Below are positions 11,441 to 22,835 of a stretch of 64,000 nucleotides of DNA, one piece after another. The DNA lies in contig JXTB01000776.1 of assembly GCA_002914805.1 (NCBI GenBank), forward strand, positions 69,397 to 133,396, written 5' to 3'. The notes under the pieces were generated by a model. That model was not told the DNA's origin, searched no databases, and saw only the letters and a program-made list of their open reading frames with translations. Each line of letters begins with the position of its first letter. Positions within the stretch are counted from its first letter, which is position 1. Both the position numbers and the translations under genes were made by a program. The stretch comes from Parasponia andersonii. Its lineage: Eukaryota; Streptophyta; Magnoliopsida; Rosales; Cannabaceae.

Positions 11441-11629
11441 CCCTCTGAAATATATGAGTATCAAAAACATATATAATTTTTATGGGCTTCTTACAAAATC
11501 TATGCCCAAAGTCTAAAAAATTGAAAAATTCTAGATAGATTGAACATTTAGAAGATTTGAATTTATATGGTAAAAAGTGAAAAACAAAATGGCGGGTTTT
11601 TAAATTTTTTAAAAAACTTGAAATTATTT

Positions 11630-11855
11630 TAAAAATACAACTTTTAAAAATATTTAGAAAAATATCACTTTTTTTAATTGATGAGATATTTAAGATAATT
11701 GATCAAGTTACTTATGGTATTCTGATTGACTACTTACTTAAGTAACTCTTAGTCACTCTGAGTAACTTGATTAGTTATCTTGGGTACGTATCTTTAAAAG
11801 ATACCAAATTTACAAAAGTGATATTTCTCTATATAACTTTAAAAAGTGGTATTGT
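11630..11855. mobile_element. Foldback MITE, copy A
   Basis: The left half (TAGAAAAATATCACTTTTTT...GATAATTGATCAAGTTAC) is the approximate reverse complement of the right half (GTAACTTGATTAGTTATCTT...AAAAGTGATATTTCTC), centred near 11741. No coding capacity. A relative lies at 12680-12915. Outer ends are approximate. Confidence 0.6.
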
Positions 11856-11910
11856 TCTAAATTAATCCAGGATTTTCTAAAAGTTCTAACTCATCCATAA
11901 TTTAAAATAG

Positions 11911-12620
11911 AGTTTTTTAGTCAAATAACCGATTTTTGGATCATTGTTTGAAAAGTAGTCTCTTTTCAACATTATTAAAAAATGGCTAAATTTTGAAAAC
12001 TATTTAAAAATATATCTATTTTTCATAGTTAATAGATCAAGATATATTGATTTATTTTATATAAAATTGATATATTTTTATTTATTCATTTTGTGAAAAA
12101 TTGATTTATTTTTTTATAAAAAATAAATCAATGAAAAAGGGCCATGTATTAAAATAAAATTATACAACAGTCATTTATTAAAAATGTGAAAAATGGCCTT
12201 TTTTAACTTGATAAAAAAAGACATTTCTTGTAATTACTGTTTTAAATTTTTTAGGGGGCTGAATTTTGAGTATTTATAAGAATTGATATTTGTTTCTTAG
12301 ATCAATTTAAAAACGGCCATTTTTTTGCACTTATTTAATAAATGTATGTTTTAAAATTTTATTTTGATAAATGGTCGTTTTATACTTGATCTACTTTTTA
12401 TAAAGGAAATTAATTTTTTATATAGTAAATAAATTTTTGAAAAAAGTAAACCAATTTTTGAGAAAGTACATCAATTTTCAAAAAATTATTTTTGATATTC
12501 AAAATATGAAAAACAGTCATTTTTTTAAATAATTTCTAAAATTTGGCCATTTTTATAAGTGTTTGAAAAACAGTCATTTTGCAAACTTTGATTCAAAATT
12601 CGACCATTTAACTAAAAAGC
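11911..12620. mobile_element. Non-autonomous element with long inverted repeats
   Basis: The left arm (from AGTTTTTTAGTCAAATAACC, about 125 bp) is the reverse complement, with mismatches, of the right arm ending GGTCGAATTTT-type sequence at about 12485-12620. Shared words include ATGGCTAAATTTTGAAAA against ATGGCCAAATTTTAGAAA, and TTTGAAAAGTAGTC against TTTGCAAAATGACTG. The centre is AT-rich with no frame. The long terminal inverted repeats are typical of small Mutator-like derivatives. No target duplication was fixed. Confidence 0.55.
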
Positions 12621-12679
12621 CCATGAAGTTTTGTAAGAAGTCATTGAATCTTTTGAAGAATGTCGAATTGATTTAGAAA

Positions 12680-12915
12680 ACACTATTTTTATAAAATTAA
12701 AGTAGAAAAATATCACTTTTAAAAATATTCATAAAATTACTATTTCTTTTCTTCAAAATTAGCATTTCAAAGATACTCGAAGTAACTAGTTAGGTTGCCT
12801 AAGATAACTAATCAGATAACTTGAGGAAGTAACTTCACCAGTTACCTTAAATATTTTATCAATTAGAAAATAAAAGGTGATATTTTCAAAAATATTTTAA
12901 AGTGAGTATTTCACT
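12680..12915. mobile_element. Foldback MITE, copy B
   Basis: It has the same design as the element at 11630-11855: TAGAAAAATATCACTTTTAA at the left, AAAAGGTGATATTTTCAAAA at the right, and GTAACTAGTTAGG...GTAACTTC words in the middle. The two related copies flank the 11911-12620 element on both sides. Confidence 0.55.
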
Positions 12916-13129
12916 AAATAAGTCAAGAAATTTTCAGAGAATTTCAAAATTTAGGCTTTTTCTTCCTTTCTTTTATTTGTTTTTTTTTTTTGTCTTCCTG
13001 AAATTTTACCATACATATGTTTGTGTGAAGTTGGGACCATGAATATATTTCATTGATTCTCTAAGAAAAGCTAGAAAGGGTAGAGTTTGAGTCAATTTAG
13101 TTTTAGTTAGTTAGAGTCACTCTTGGTTG

Positions 13130-13560
13130 ATTAGTCTTAGTTTAACTTTGCTCGAGACGAGCAAAGTTCAAGTGTAGAGATATTTGATTGGTGTCAATTT
13201 TATACTTAAATAAAAGTTATTTTCTATGTTATTTTGTTGTTTTTATAATAATCTAAGGTTAATGTTATTGTTTTTGTATTTTTAGGTATCTTGGAGGTGA
13301 AATGGAGAAAATAAGCTGAAAGGGGTAAAAACAAATGAGCAATAATGATGAAGTTGGAACTAGTTGAACAAGCAAAGCAGAACAAGGGTTTGGCACCACA
13401 ATGCCGGTGTACTGACAATGAAAAATAAAATGACAGAGATTGGATGTTGCATTGTTGGAAGCCCATTTTTCTATTGACTTTGAGTTTTTTAATGGCACAC
13501 AACCCCTTAACTATTCGTATGAAACTTGACTTAGATGCCTCGTACGCTTAATTGCCTATA
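13130..13560 (+). mobile_element. Gypsy-type LTR remnant
   Basis: CTCGAGACGAGCAAAGTTCA followed by AGTGTAGAGATATTTGATTG matches a phrase that commonly precedes or starts the 3' LTR of large plant gypsy elements. The word GGCACCACAATGCC (13391) recurs at 5262. A TATA-like CCTATAAATAGG lies at about 13554. No protein remains and the ends were not fixed. Confidence 0.35.
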
Positions 13561-13599
13561 AATAGGACCTTCTATACCAGATAGGAGGCTATCATACAT

Positions 13600-13790
13600 G
13601 CCTATGAGACATAAGGTGTCACCACTAAGCACGAGGTGTTAGTAAGCACAAGATGTCAACAACTAGGAAGAAGCATGTGGTGTCATTATAAGCATGAAGT
13701 GTTAATTATTAAGCACGAGGTATGAAATGTGAAAGCATGATGTGTCAATTAGAAGCACGTGATGAAAAAGTGCTGGCTAAGTGTCAAACG
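13600..13790. repeat. Degenerate short tandem repeat, AAGCACGAGGTGT-type
   Basis: About seven units of 17-26 bp each begin with AAGCAC or AAGCAT and a GAGGTGT-like core (near 13627, 13645, 13671, 13690, 13711, 13734 and 13753). They lie upstream of a TATA-like CCTATAAATAAGG at about 13934, an arrangement seen in the promoter part of LTRs, but no LTR could be delimited. Confidence 0.55.
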
Positions 13791-13794
13791 TATA

Positions 13795-14285
13795 GATGAG
13801 ATTAATGGTTAAAGTGTCAACATTTTAGACACGATAAGTGGAAATTTGTTGTGAAGGTTAGGTGGCACAATCTGACTGGCTCTTAGAGATGACTAATGTA
13901 CTAGCTTAAGGAGTTAGCTTAGACCTATAAATAAGGGCTTGGGAATCAGTTGTAGATATCAGTAGCTCTACCCATACTTTTAGTAAATTTTAGAGGGCAA
14001 AGAAAAAGAAAGAAAAATAGAGAGAGATTTAGATATAGACAAGAAGACTAAGAGAAATATCTACCAGACGTAAGTAAAGATATATGTTTTTACTGCATTA
14101 TAAGAGCATAGTAAGTACAAGTATTTTCTAAGTATTATGTGAAGTATATGCATATTTATACATGCTATATATATATTATCGTGTTTATAGAATGATATAC
14201 ATAGCATATGCATAAGGCATGTTTATAAAGAGAACGTTAAAATTGTTTTGAGAAGTTCACGTTTCAGAGAAAAAGGTCACCATTG
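13795..14285. other. Left flank of Gypsy-1, probably an older LTR
   Basis: It contains a TATA-like CCTATAAATAAGG, purine-rich runs and AT-rich DNA with no frame. It may be part of an older chromovirus-like LTR that continues after Gypsy-1 at about 28204, where CTTATTGAGCGTTAGCTCAT resembles the stop-and-go tail of such LTRs. This reading is tentative. Confidence 0.25.
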
Positions 14286-15079
14286 TGTGGGGCCCGTTCC
14301 TAGATCACGTTCCACGTGATCGATTAAGTGGCAGAGCAGGTCACAAAGGGGGCACGCCATCCGATGCATGTCTAGGGTAACCATTTAAAAGTCACGCGAG
14401 TCACACGTGATACTGCATGGGCCCATGAGCTATCCGAGGCCAGGGCCGAATCCATCCCAGACCGTAGACGGTTCAGCCCAATCCAGTTCTTGCCTCAACA
14501 GCTGGGGGTTAGAAGCCTCAAAAGTTTTCCACCAGAAGACCACAGGAGGCGACGTGTTGCTCCAGACCCAGACAAGACATTTAATGCGATCCTAGATAGG
14601 TGCGCACATTGGGCAAACTAGCCTGACAGAACGGCGGTTTGTCAAAGTCTCACCCCTCGACAGGCCCGAGTCATAGGGGACGGTGAAAAACAAGCCATGA
14701 TGATGTAAGAAAAATCACAGTAATCACGGCCTGTGATCTCTGGAGTAAGTCATGGTGGGAAAAGGTACTCAACCCTGGGATTGAGAGCTAGGAAAAGCTC
14801 CCAGTTCCAGGATCATGTATATAAGCCTTGCTTCCTTATCCAAAAAAAAAAAAAGATGAAGATTGACATATAAAAAGAAAAATTAAATCTTTACTTCTCA
14901 GTCTCAGGGATAAACAACTGAGTTAAGCATCAAAGAATCTTTGCAGGTAGCCACCCCCGCCTCTCTGACTCGACCTGAAGTAAAAAGCATGCTGGGATAG
15001 CAAGGATATATGGACAGTTGGTGGATACAACGTCAGCAGTTCAGAGACACGTGGACAGCTGGTAAGAATTGCACCAACA
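14286..15079 (+). repeat. Gypsy-1 5' LTR
   Basis: Starts TGTGGGGCCCGTTCC and ends CACCAACA. A TATA box (TATATAA) at 14818-14824 marks the probable promoter. It pairs with the LTR at 27415. Confidence 0.9.
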
Positions 15080-15100
15080 GTTTGGCGTCATCTGTGGGAA
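15080..15100 (+). promoter_or_regulatory. Gypsy-1 primer-binding region
   Basis: GTTTGGCGTCATCTGTGGGA directly after the LTR end is the usual TTGGCGCC-like primer-binding motif of Tat-lineage elements, with changes. The priming tRNA was not identified. Confidence 0.65.
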
Positions 15101-15176
15101 ACGTTGAGCCCTCGAGAAAAAGTAGGAGTCACACAATCGCGCTCTCCTCGAACAAAAGGCTATACAACGTCGGATA

Positions 15177-16770
15177 ATGGCACCCTCGAGAATGATAACT
15201 AAGAGCACACGTGCCTACGCTGAAGGGAGCTCCCAGGAAGCACGACCGGGTTTGGAATAAAAGCTAGACCAAATGCTTGCTGCCCTGGCAGATGCAAACC
15301 GGAAGGCAGAGATGAATTTGCGGAAGTACGCAGAGATAACGCTCGCCTCGAAGGGCTGCTAGCAAGTGAGGCCAAGAGCGGGCGAAGGGAAGACTTTGAC
15401 GAAGAGGTCCAATAAGAATCTGGGGGCCAACCGCCGAAGGAAGTTCTCGCCCCATCTAGATCACAGATGCAGGGGGAGCAACAAAAGCCAGACAAGGCCT
15501 TTTCGATCCGGAGTGACGGTAGACCGAAGACACCAAGAAAGCCCGGAAGGTGTACTTCCTAACTGGAAACAAGAAATGATGGTGGAACTGAGTAAGAGGC
15601 TCGAGGCTCATCATAGCTAGACCCCCGATGATCTGGTAGAGCAAATCGTGCGAGGGATCAACCAGATGGCCTTCACCGACTAGATCCATCTGGAGCATAA
15701 GCCGAAAGACTTCACAACTCCAACCTTCAGACCATTTGAGGGAAAGACCGACCCCCTCGATCACATATACCACTTTCAGCAGAAGATGACCTTGGAGACC
15801 AGGGACGAGGCTATGACCTGCAGAGTATTCTCCACAACCTTGGTGGGTCCGGCCATGTTATGGTTCAGACAACTTCTAGAGAAGTCCATAAACGGGTTCA
15901 AAGATTTCTGCAAACTTTTCTTAAAGCAATATGCAGGCGCCCAGAGGCAATAGAATACTATGCGAGACCTTGACCGGTTGGAACAAACCGCAAATGAGTC
16001 TCCGAGAGAATACTTGTCACGTTTCCTGAAGGTAATGTCCCTAGTGCACAATGCCGACTCGGCCCAAGCCGCGAGCTCGTTCGTCAGGGGCTTACAGCCG
16101 GGATCGATGCTATCGAACGATCTTCTTTTAAACTTGCCATACGATATGGTAGACATCCAAACGAGGTCGAAAGGGGGTATTCAGAGTGCTAGACAGCCAC
16201 CAGAAAATGCCCAAGGCCTCCGCTATGATAACAATAGCATCGGCGCAAACCCCGACCCACAAGGAATAAAGAGGCCTGCACCAGACCAAGGGCTAACTTC
16301 GAAACAGGGAGCCCCCACCTAAGGCAGTCAAGAAGATGGCAAGAGGAAAAAAGGCGTCTAGGGACCCGCTGCCAAAATACGAACTCAACACGCCGATCGA
16401 TGTGATCTACCTCTAGAACAGGGATAAGGGCATTTTCAAAGACCCGCCCAAGTCTGGTGTTCCTGAGCACATGAAAAATAGGAATAGATACTGCCGATTT
16501 CACAAAGATCAAGGGCATGACACCATCAACTGCCATAGCCTTTACGCGCAGGTTATGATGGCAATCCATGCTGGCAAGTTGAAGCAATACGTGAAGACCA
16601 GAAGAAACTAGTTAAAGGAAGATGCTCCCAGGCCCGAAAAAGGCAAGAAGACACAGGCTTCTAGGTCAGGAGACAAGCTCTGAGTATAGTGTTGACTATC
16701 ATAGGTAGAGAGAGCTGACCCAGGGTCAGGAAGAGAAGAAAAAATGCCAAAAAAAGACCGAGGAAAGGGT
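15177..16770 (+). pseudogene. Gypsy-1 gag
   Basis: The start at 15177 (MAPSRMITKSTRAY) is followed by a basic, frame-broken N-terminal part. The retrotransposon gag domain is clear at about 15715-16150: FRPFEGKTDPLDHIYHF, ETRDEAMTCRVFSTTLVGPA, RDLDRLEQTANESPREYLSR, ending with a Leu-rich segment after FVRGLQPGSM. It would form the particle shell that packages element RNA. A zinc-binding motif follows near 16495 (YCRFHKDQGHDTINC). In-frame stops (for example before the RDLDRL block and near 15269) and shifts break it. Confidence 0.8.
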
Positions 16771-17200
16771 GAAGTGCCTGAAGGGGATGAGCCACTCCGT
16801 GAACCACCTGGCGATGGGAGAAAGCTACGCCTCAGCTGCCCCTATCACTTTCACCCAGCAAGACTTATCCACGGTGCGTCTACCCCATGACGACCCCTTA
16901 GTGATCAAGCTGCAGATCGACTCCGCGTTGGTCGGAAGAGTCCTGGTCGACGACGAGAGTAGTGTCGACGTCCTGTTCCTCAGCACATTTGAGAGCAAGG
17001 GCCTGAATCGAAACGCACTCAGGCCAACCTGTCAGCCACTGTTCGCCTTCAACAATACTAAGGTTAGCCCCTTGGGTGTTGTGTGCAGCGGCGAGGTGCT
17101 TAGACGTAGACTTCATCGTCATCGACTGCCAGTCCTCCTTCAACGTCATCATGGGGAGAGGATAGATTCACACCATGCATGGGGTGGCCTCCACCCTCCA
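16769..17200 (+). pseudogene. Gypsy-1 aspartic protease
   Basis: The frame reads TFTQQDLSTVRLPHDDPLVI, then LVGRVLVDDESSVDVLFLST. The context (a hydrophobic pair before, Ser-Ser-Val-Asp-Val-Leu after) marks the retropepsin active site. The catalytic Asp-Thr/Ser-Gly triad is replaced by Asp-Asp-Glu, so the enzyme would be inactive. A frameshift near 17100 moves the reading out of frame before the C-terminal Ile-Leu-Gly-Arg block, which is still visible as shifted codons near 17140. Confidence 0.7.
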
Positions 17201-17784
17201 CCAGGTCTTAAGATGTCTATCAAAGGATGGTACTTATACGATAGACATCAAAGGAGACTAAGCCTTTGCGAGGAAATATTTTTCAACTGCCCTAAGGGGA
17301 GCCGATGCGAGCACGAGAACCTTGACGGGGGACAGATAGCAGTCAAAGAACCGCCTTCTAGCATACATAAAACAGATCGAAGAGGAGTCTGATGGGCCAG
17401 AATCCATGATTGAGGAGCTGGTAGTGGTCTTTTTGAAAGAAGCAAAACTGGCGAAGGTAGTCTTAATTGGGGCCCTACTACCCGAGGAAGAAAGAAGTAG
17501 CTGTTAGGGTTCCTTAGGTAGAATAGAAATGTCTTCGCGTGGTTCCACGACGACATGCCTAGGATAGACCCCGCACATGCCTGCCACCGGTTAAATGTAG
17601 ACTCCAATTTCCCTCCGGTCAGGCAGAGGCCCTGAAGGTTCACGTTGGAGAAAAATAGGGCGATCAACAAGGAGGCAGAGATGCTACTAGAGAACGGCCT
17701 AATCATGGAATGCATATACCCATGCTAGGTCTCCAACCCGGTAGTGGTGAAGAAGAAAAACGACGATGACCGTACTTGTATAGA

Positions 17785-19125
17785 TGATGAACGTCTAATT
17801 GTGTACATTTATTATGGGATTAGATCATCATTATACACTTAGAGTTTCATTAAATTCCCTAATTTAAAGCACTTTTGTAGACATAGGCATAAAAGCAAGA
17901 ATTACCTCTAATTTGTGCTAAATATTTGTTTCTGCGCAGGTTTTGTAAAATAGGTACAGATTCTAAACTACAAGGGATTTTGATCCAATTCTTGAACTCA
18001 TGGATTCTAGACTCAATTATTCACTAATTTCAATTCACAAGATCTGCCCAAATTATTTTGAAATGGGTCTCAAGTGGACAATATTATAAATTGGACTGCA
18101 CTCACGTTCAGCCCGACACTCTTTATTAGTTGGCCCATTCTGACCTCATTACAATCTCAAATGGAGCGATTCTTGATGCTGTGGACACGTACACAAAATT
18201 ATCTAGATGATTTGTTCTTTGAGAAAATTCAAAAGAAGACGAAATCTGGGGAACAATATCGGATCTTTCCACATGATAAGATTAGCAACCGATTTTGACT
18301 CAGCAGAACCTAACTTCACCAATTTTGCTATAAGTCAAGAAATAAATCTCCAATGGATGCAATTTTGGTGGCATACGACTTCTAAGAGATAAGTCTTCAA
18401 GATTTCTTCTTTGATCAAGACATTTCTCGTCCAAATTCATGAAGTTTCAGATACATCTTTGAGAGAGACTGAATCTGCCAAAACAAGTTGCCAACTTGCT
18501 CTTATCCTTAGTTTACAAATTTGACTTTGTATCTCTAAATTTTCCTATAAATAGATGCTTAAGCTAGGCTTAGGAGGCATCTTGGNNNNNNNNNNNNNNN
18601 NNNNNNNNNNNNNNNNNNNNNNNNNNNNNNNNNNNNNNNNNNNNNNNNNNNNNNNNNNNNNNNNNNNNNNNNNNNNNNNNNNNNNNNNNNNNNNNNNNNN
18701 NNNNNNNNNNNNNNNNNNNNNNNNNNNNNNNNNNNNNNNNNNNNNNNNNNNNNNNNNNNNNNNNNNNNNNNNNNNNNNNNNNNNNNNNNNNNNNNNNNNN
18801 NNNNNNNNNNNNNNNNNNNNNNNNNNNNNNNNNNNNNNNNNNNNNNNNNNTTATACTTATTTGATGTACCCAAGAGTGGATCCCCTAATCTTAGCAACTG
18901 TTTAATTTTGCAACTTTATATCGTTATATTTTTGTCATTTTTTTTTATGTTGTCATAATTATCCTATAACATAATTTCTTCTATTATCTTTATTCCTGTA
19001 ATATATGTGTTATGGTTTTGTATTATTCACTAACCTTCCTGTGGATCGACCTCGGTTTTACCGAGTAATTTATTACTTTGACACTCCTGCACTTGGGAAA
19101 AGACTTCATTAATTTGAATCAGTCA
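17785..19125. mobile_element. Solo LTR inserted in Gypsy-1 reverse transcriptase
   Basis: The insertion begins TGATGAACGTC and ends GAATCAGTCA. It is flanked by a perfect 5-bp duplication ATAGA (17780-17784 and 19126-19130). Removing it with one ATAGA returns the host frame. It starts TG and ends CA, has a TATA box (TATAAAT, 18546-18552), and near 19043-19075 has the GGATCGACCTCGG phrase typical of gypsy LTR ends. It contains no protein or second LTR, so it is a solo LTR of 1341 bp by coordinates, though the N gap inside makes the true length unknown. Confidence 0.85.
18586..18850. other. Assembly gap (265 N)
   Basis: An unbroken run of N inside the solo LTR. Two reading frames that span it are artefacts. 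Confidence 0.99.
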
Positions 19126-20264
19126 ATAGACTTCACCAACTTGAACAAGGCTTGCCCAAAGGACAGTTTCTCCCTGCCAAGGATCGACCAAATGGTCGAT
19201 GCAATGGCTGGATTCGATAGAATGAGCTTCCTAGATGCCTACTCTGGATTTAACCAGATCCCTCTGCATGAGGAGGGCTAGATCCACACGGCATTCATTA
19301 CGGAGCGAGGTCTGTACTGTTACCGACACATGCCTTTTGGCTTGAAGTACGCGGGGGCGACCTTCCAGAGGCTCATGACCAAAATGTTCACCGAGCTGCT
19401 GGGGAAGACTATGGAAGTCTACATCGACGACATGGTCATGAAGAGCAAAGAAGCTTCAGGCCATCTGGGAAATCTAGACGAATGTTTCAAGTTTCTGAGG
19501 CGATACCGGATGCATTTGAACTCCAAGAAATGCACGTTCGGTGTGTCCTCCAGCCAGTTCCTGGGGCACATTGTGAGCAGAAGGGGCATTGAGGCCAGCC
19601 CGACCCAGTTGTCTTCAATCACAGATGTGCAAAGACCTTCAACCATTTAGGAGGTCTAGTGCCTAACCGGGAAGATAGCCTCTCTCAGCCGATTTATCTC
19701 TAAGATGTCTGACCGATGTAAGACTTTCTTCCAGTGCATAAAGAGAAGCTCCACTATTGTGTGGGGTGAGGAACAGGACAAAGCACTAGCAGAGCTCAAG
19801 CTGTACTTAAGTCATCCACTTATCCTAGCTTCCCCGGGAGAGGGGTAGCGCCTATACGCTTATTTGGCAGTGTCCGAAGTAGCGATCAGTGCCATACTAT
19901 TCATCGAGGAAGATAGCAAACAGAAGCCGGTGTTTTATGCAAGCCACATGCTCCTGGATGCCGAGACGCGATATAGTATGGAAGAGAAACTACTCCTGGC
20001 TCTGGTCAATGCTAAGAAAAGACTCAGGCAATACTTCAAGGCACACTCAGTTACGGTATATACGGATTTCCCCATTTGACAAATCTTAGCTAAACCGGAT
20101 TTATCGGGATGACTAACCAAATGGGCCATTTAAATAGGGATATGCGACATCGAGTGTCAACCTTGAGTGGCGAAGAAAGGGCATGTCATGGCAGACTTCC
20201 TGGTAGAAATCTAATCCTTCAGCGAGACACACGACCCGTTTCAGATATCTCCGCCTCACGTCCC

Positions 20265-20600
20265 TTCAACCTGGACCCTTTACACTGACGGATCCACGAA
20301 CGCCTCGGGGTCAGGTATCAGAATAGTCCTGCAGACCCCAGCAGGACTCAAGGTAGAGAAAGCTTTGAGGCTCAGTTTCCAGGCAACGAACAACGAGGCA
20401 GAGTACGATGCACTGCTGTAAGGCCTTGAGCTGGCTCTGCACTTCGGAGTAGAGAGCATCGTAGTAAAGACCGACTTGCAGCTGATCGTAGGTCAGGTCA
20501 AGGGAGACTTCATAGTAAAAGAGCTGAGATTACACAGGTACTTCTCCAGGGCAATAGGGGCGAAAGCCCACTTTAGCAGTTTCGATATAAAATAAATACC
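20265..20600 (+). pseudogene. Gypsy-1 second RNase H (Tat-type)
   Basis: WTLYTDGSTNASGSG at 20272 supplies the first catalytic Asp, ATNNEAEYDAL near 20388 the Glu, and VVKTDLQLIVGQVKG near 20463 the next Asp, in the order of the plant RVT_3 RNase H family. A stop after DALL breaks it. A second RNase H after the normal one is diagnostic for Tat-lineage elements. It would help remove RNA from the hybrid during reverse transcription. Confidence 0.85.
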
Positions 20601-20607
20601 CAGGGAG

Positions 20608-21970
20608 ATGAACCAAAAGGCCAATGAGCTAGCTAAAAGCGTGTTGATTGGGAGGACGACTGGACACGCTGAGATTCTACTAGAGGGCAAGAATACGAGA
20701 GACCCTTTGGAGACCCCCGCATGCCATGTGTTTGCAACTGACTCTGTAGACGAGGGATGGATGAAACCCATCACCCAATGCTTGGTGTTAGGGAACCTGC
20801 CCACAGACCCCCAAGAAGCGAGGTCGATCAGACTGAAGGCTGCCAGATATTCGATGGTGGGGGGACGACTGTATAAGAGATCAACAATGGGACCAATGCT
20901 GAGGTGCGTAGGTCCCGTCGAGGTGCAGAATCTAATGGAGGAAATCCATGAGGGTGCATGCGGCAACCACTCTGGCAGACGTAGCCTCGCCCACAAAGCC
21001 TTGACGCTTGGATACTTTTGGTTATACATGATGACCGAGGTGGCCCAATTTGTCAAGAAGTGTGACAAGTGCCAGAGGTTCACCCCCATGAAGCGCCAAC
21101 CCGCGGAGGTGCTCTATTCGAACATAACTCCTTGGCCGTTCGCTAAATGGGGCTTGGACATCGTCGGAGAGCTCCCTAGAAGTCCAAGGGGAAGAAGGTA
21201 TGTCTTGCTGGCCACCAATTATTTCACCAAATGGGTAGAGGCTGAAGCCTACACGATCGTTAATAAGGCAGACACAATTAACTTCATTTGAAAAAACATA
21301 ATCTATCGATACGGAATACCGAAAGAGATACATGCTGATCATGGCGCACAGTTCTAGAATACTAAGCTTGAGGAGCTGTGTGAGTTGTATGATATAAGAC
21401 TCAGTTTCTCATCCGTAAACTACCCTCAGGGGAACGGCCAAGCAGAAGTAACGAATAAGGCCATATTCAACAATATTTAAAAGAACTTGCAGGAGGCTAA
21501 AGGCAGGCGGTTAGAAGAGATACCGGACGTCTTGTGGGCTCCTTAAACCACAGAGTGGAGGTCAACAGAAAGAACACCATTCGCCATGGTCTACGGGTCA
21601 GAGGTTGTGATCCCGACCGAGATTGGCCTCCCGACCCTTCGCTCCGAAGTGGTAAGAGACACCTCATTGAACGAGTAGCAGTTAAGCTGCAACACAGACC
21701 TCTTGGAAGAAACAAGGGACATGGCCCTGGTCCACCTGGCTTCGTACCATCAGCAGGCTAGGTCCTACGATGCAAAGAAGGTTAGGGCTCGTTGATTTAA
21801 CGCTGGGGATTAGGTCTTGAAGATCAGAATAGGGAATTCCTCGAAGCTAGACTCTAACTGTCGGGCCCTATAAGGTGATCAAGGCGCTTGACAATGATGC
21901 ATATATCCTGAAAGAACTCAAGACCAGGAAGAGCTTACTAAACACGTGGAATGCCCAGTACTTGAAAAAG
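20608..21970 (+). pseudogene. Gypsy-1 integrase
   Basis: A linker (MNQKANELAKSV) is followed by the zinc-binding domain with His-His-Cys-Cys intact (HEGACGNHSG ... KKCDKCQRF, about 20948-21080). The catalytic core has Asp in WGLDIVGELP (about 21157), Asp in HADHGAQF (about 21337) and Glu in PQGNGQAEVTNK (about 21430). Stops interrupt it at about 21289 (a Trp codon expected), 21355, 21478 and 21544. The C-terminal part is still readable to about 21970 (TPFAMVYGSEVVIPTEIG; SYHQQARSYDAKK). The domain would join element DNA to the host chromosome. Confidence 0.85.
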
Positions 21971-22129
21971 TACCACGTGTGAGATACATGTAAATATTGT
22001 GAAATACACGTAAATACTTGTATTATTGAATAGCTTAATTCTAAAACAGGTCAGGGTTTCTGCCACATGGACTTATGCTTTGGATTGCTATGAAAAAAGG
22101 TTTGTCTCCAGTACCAGACCCCACAAACT

Positions 22130-22835
22130 ATTCACTCATCAAAAATTGTACTGCGGGGATCACGTCGCTTGCTAATGACCTGAGAAAATGTACGAAGAGG
22201 AAAGAGATGAGCAGTAAAATGCTTGCCAGCAGACCTCATCAAAAATCGTACTACGTGAATCACGTCACTCATCGACGACCTGAGAAAATGTATGAAGAGG
22301 AAAGAGCTACGTAACCAAAAAAACTTGCTAACAGACCTCAAAAATGATCGTACTATAGGAATCACATTGTGCAATAAAATGCTTGCCGATGGCCTAAGAA
22401 AATGTACGAAGAGGAATGAGCTGAGCAGTAAAATGCTTGCCAGTAGACCTTATCAAAAATCATACTGCAGAGATCACGTCGCTTGCCGATGACCCGAGAA
22501 AACGTACGAAGAGGAAAGAGCTACGCAGTAAAATGCTTGCCAGTAGACCTCATCAAAAATTGTACTGCAGGGATTACGTCACTTGTCGACAACCTGAGAA
22601 AATGTACGAAGAGGAAAGAGCTGCGTAACCAAAAAAAAAAAAAACTTGCCAGCAATCCTCGAAAATGATCGTACTATGGGAATCACATTGTGCAATAAAA
22701 TGCTTGTCGATAGCCGAGAAAACGTACAAAGAGGAATAAGTTGTGCAACCAAAAATTTGCTAGCAGACCTCGAAAATAATCATACTATGGGAATCACATC
22801 GTGCAATAAAATGCTTGCTGATGTCCCGAGAATAC
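22130..22835. repeat. Gypsy-1 minisatellite 1, ~100-115 bp units
   Basis: About seven units begin AAAAATNRTACT, continue with either GATCACGTCGCTTGCCGATG or GAATCACATTGTGCAATAAA, then GAGAAAATGTACGAAGAGGA and an ATGCTTGCCAGNAGACCTC-like end. The two unit types are mixed along the array. Short open frames across it repeat the same residues and are not genes. It lies between integrase and the antisense region. Confidence 0.85.

Larger units (their letters stand above)
17630..20215 (+). pseudogene. Gypsy-1 reverse transcriptase and RNase H, split by a solo LTR
   Basis: The fingers region (INKEAEMLLENGLIMECIYP) is at 17660-17730. After a stop comes VVVKKKNDDDRTCID, broken at 17784 by the inserted LTR and resumed at 19126. 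Palm motifs follow: [52 protein letters not shown], and the active site YIDD at 19420-19431. The thumb (LGHIVSRRGIEASP) and the usual gypsy RNase H (PVFYASHMLLDAETRYSMEE at about 19925) come next. At least one stop looks like CGA to TGA, before QILAKPD near 20077. The protein would copy element RNA into DNA, but stops and the insertion prevent this. Confidence 0.9.

Noticed and set aside
18555..18905. Open frames on both strands across the N run
   Set aside because: Most of each frame is N; they exist only because unknown bases cannot make stops.
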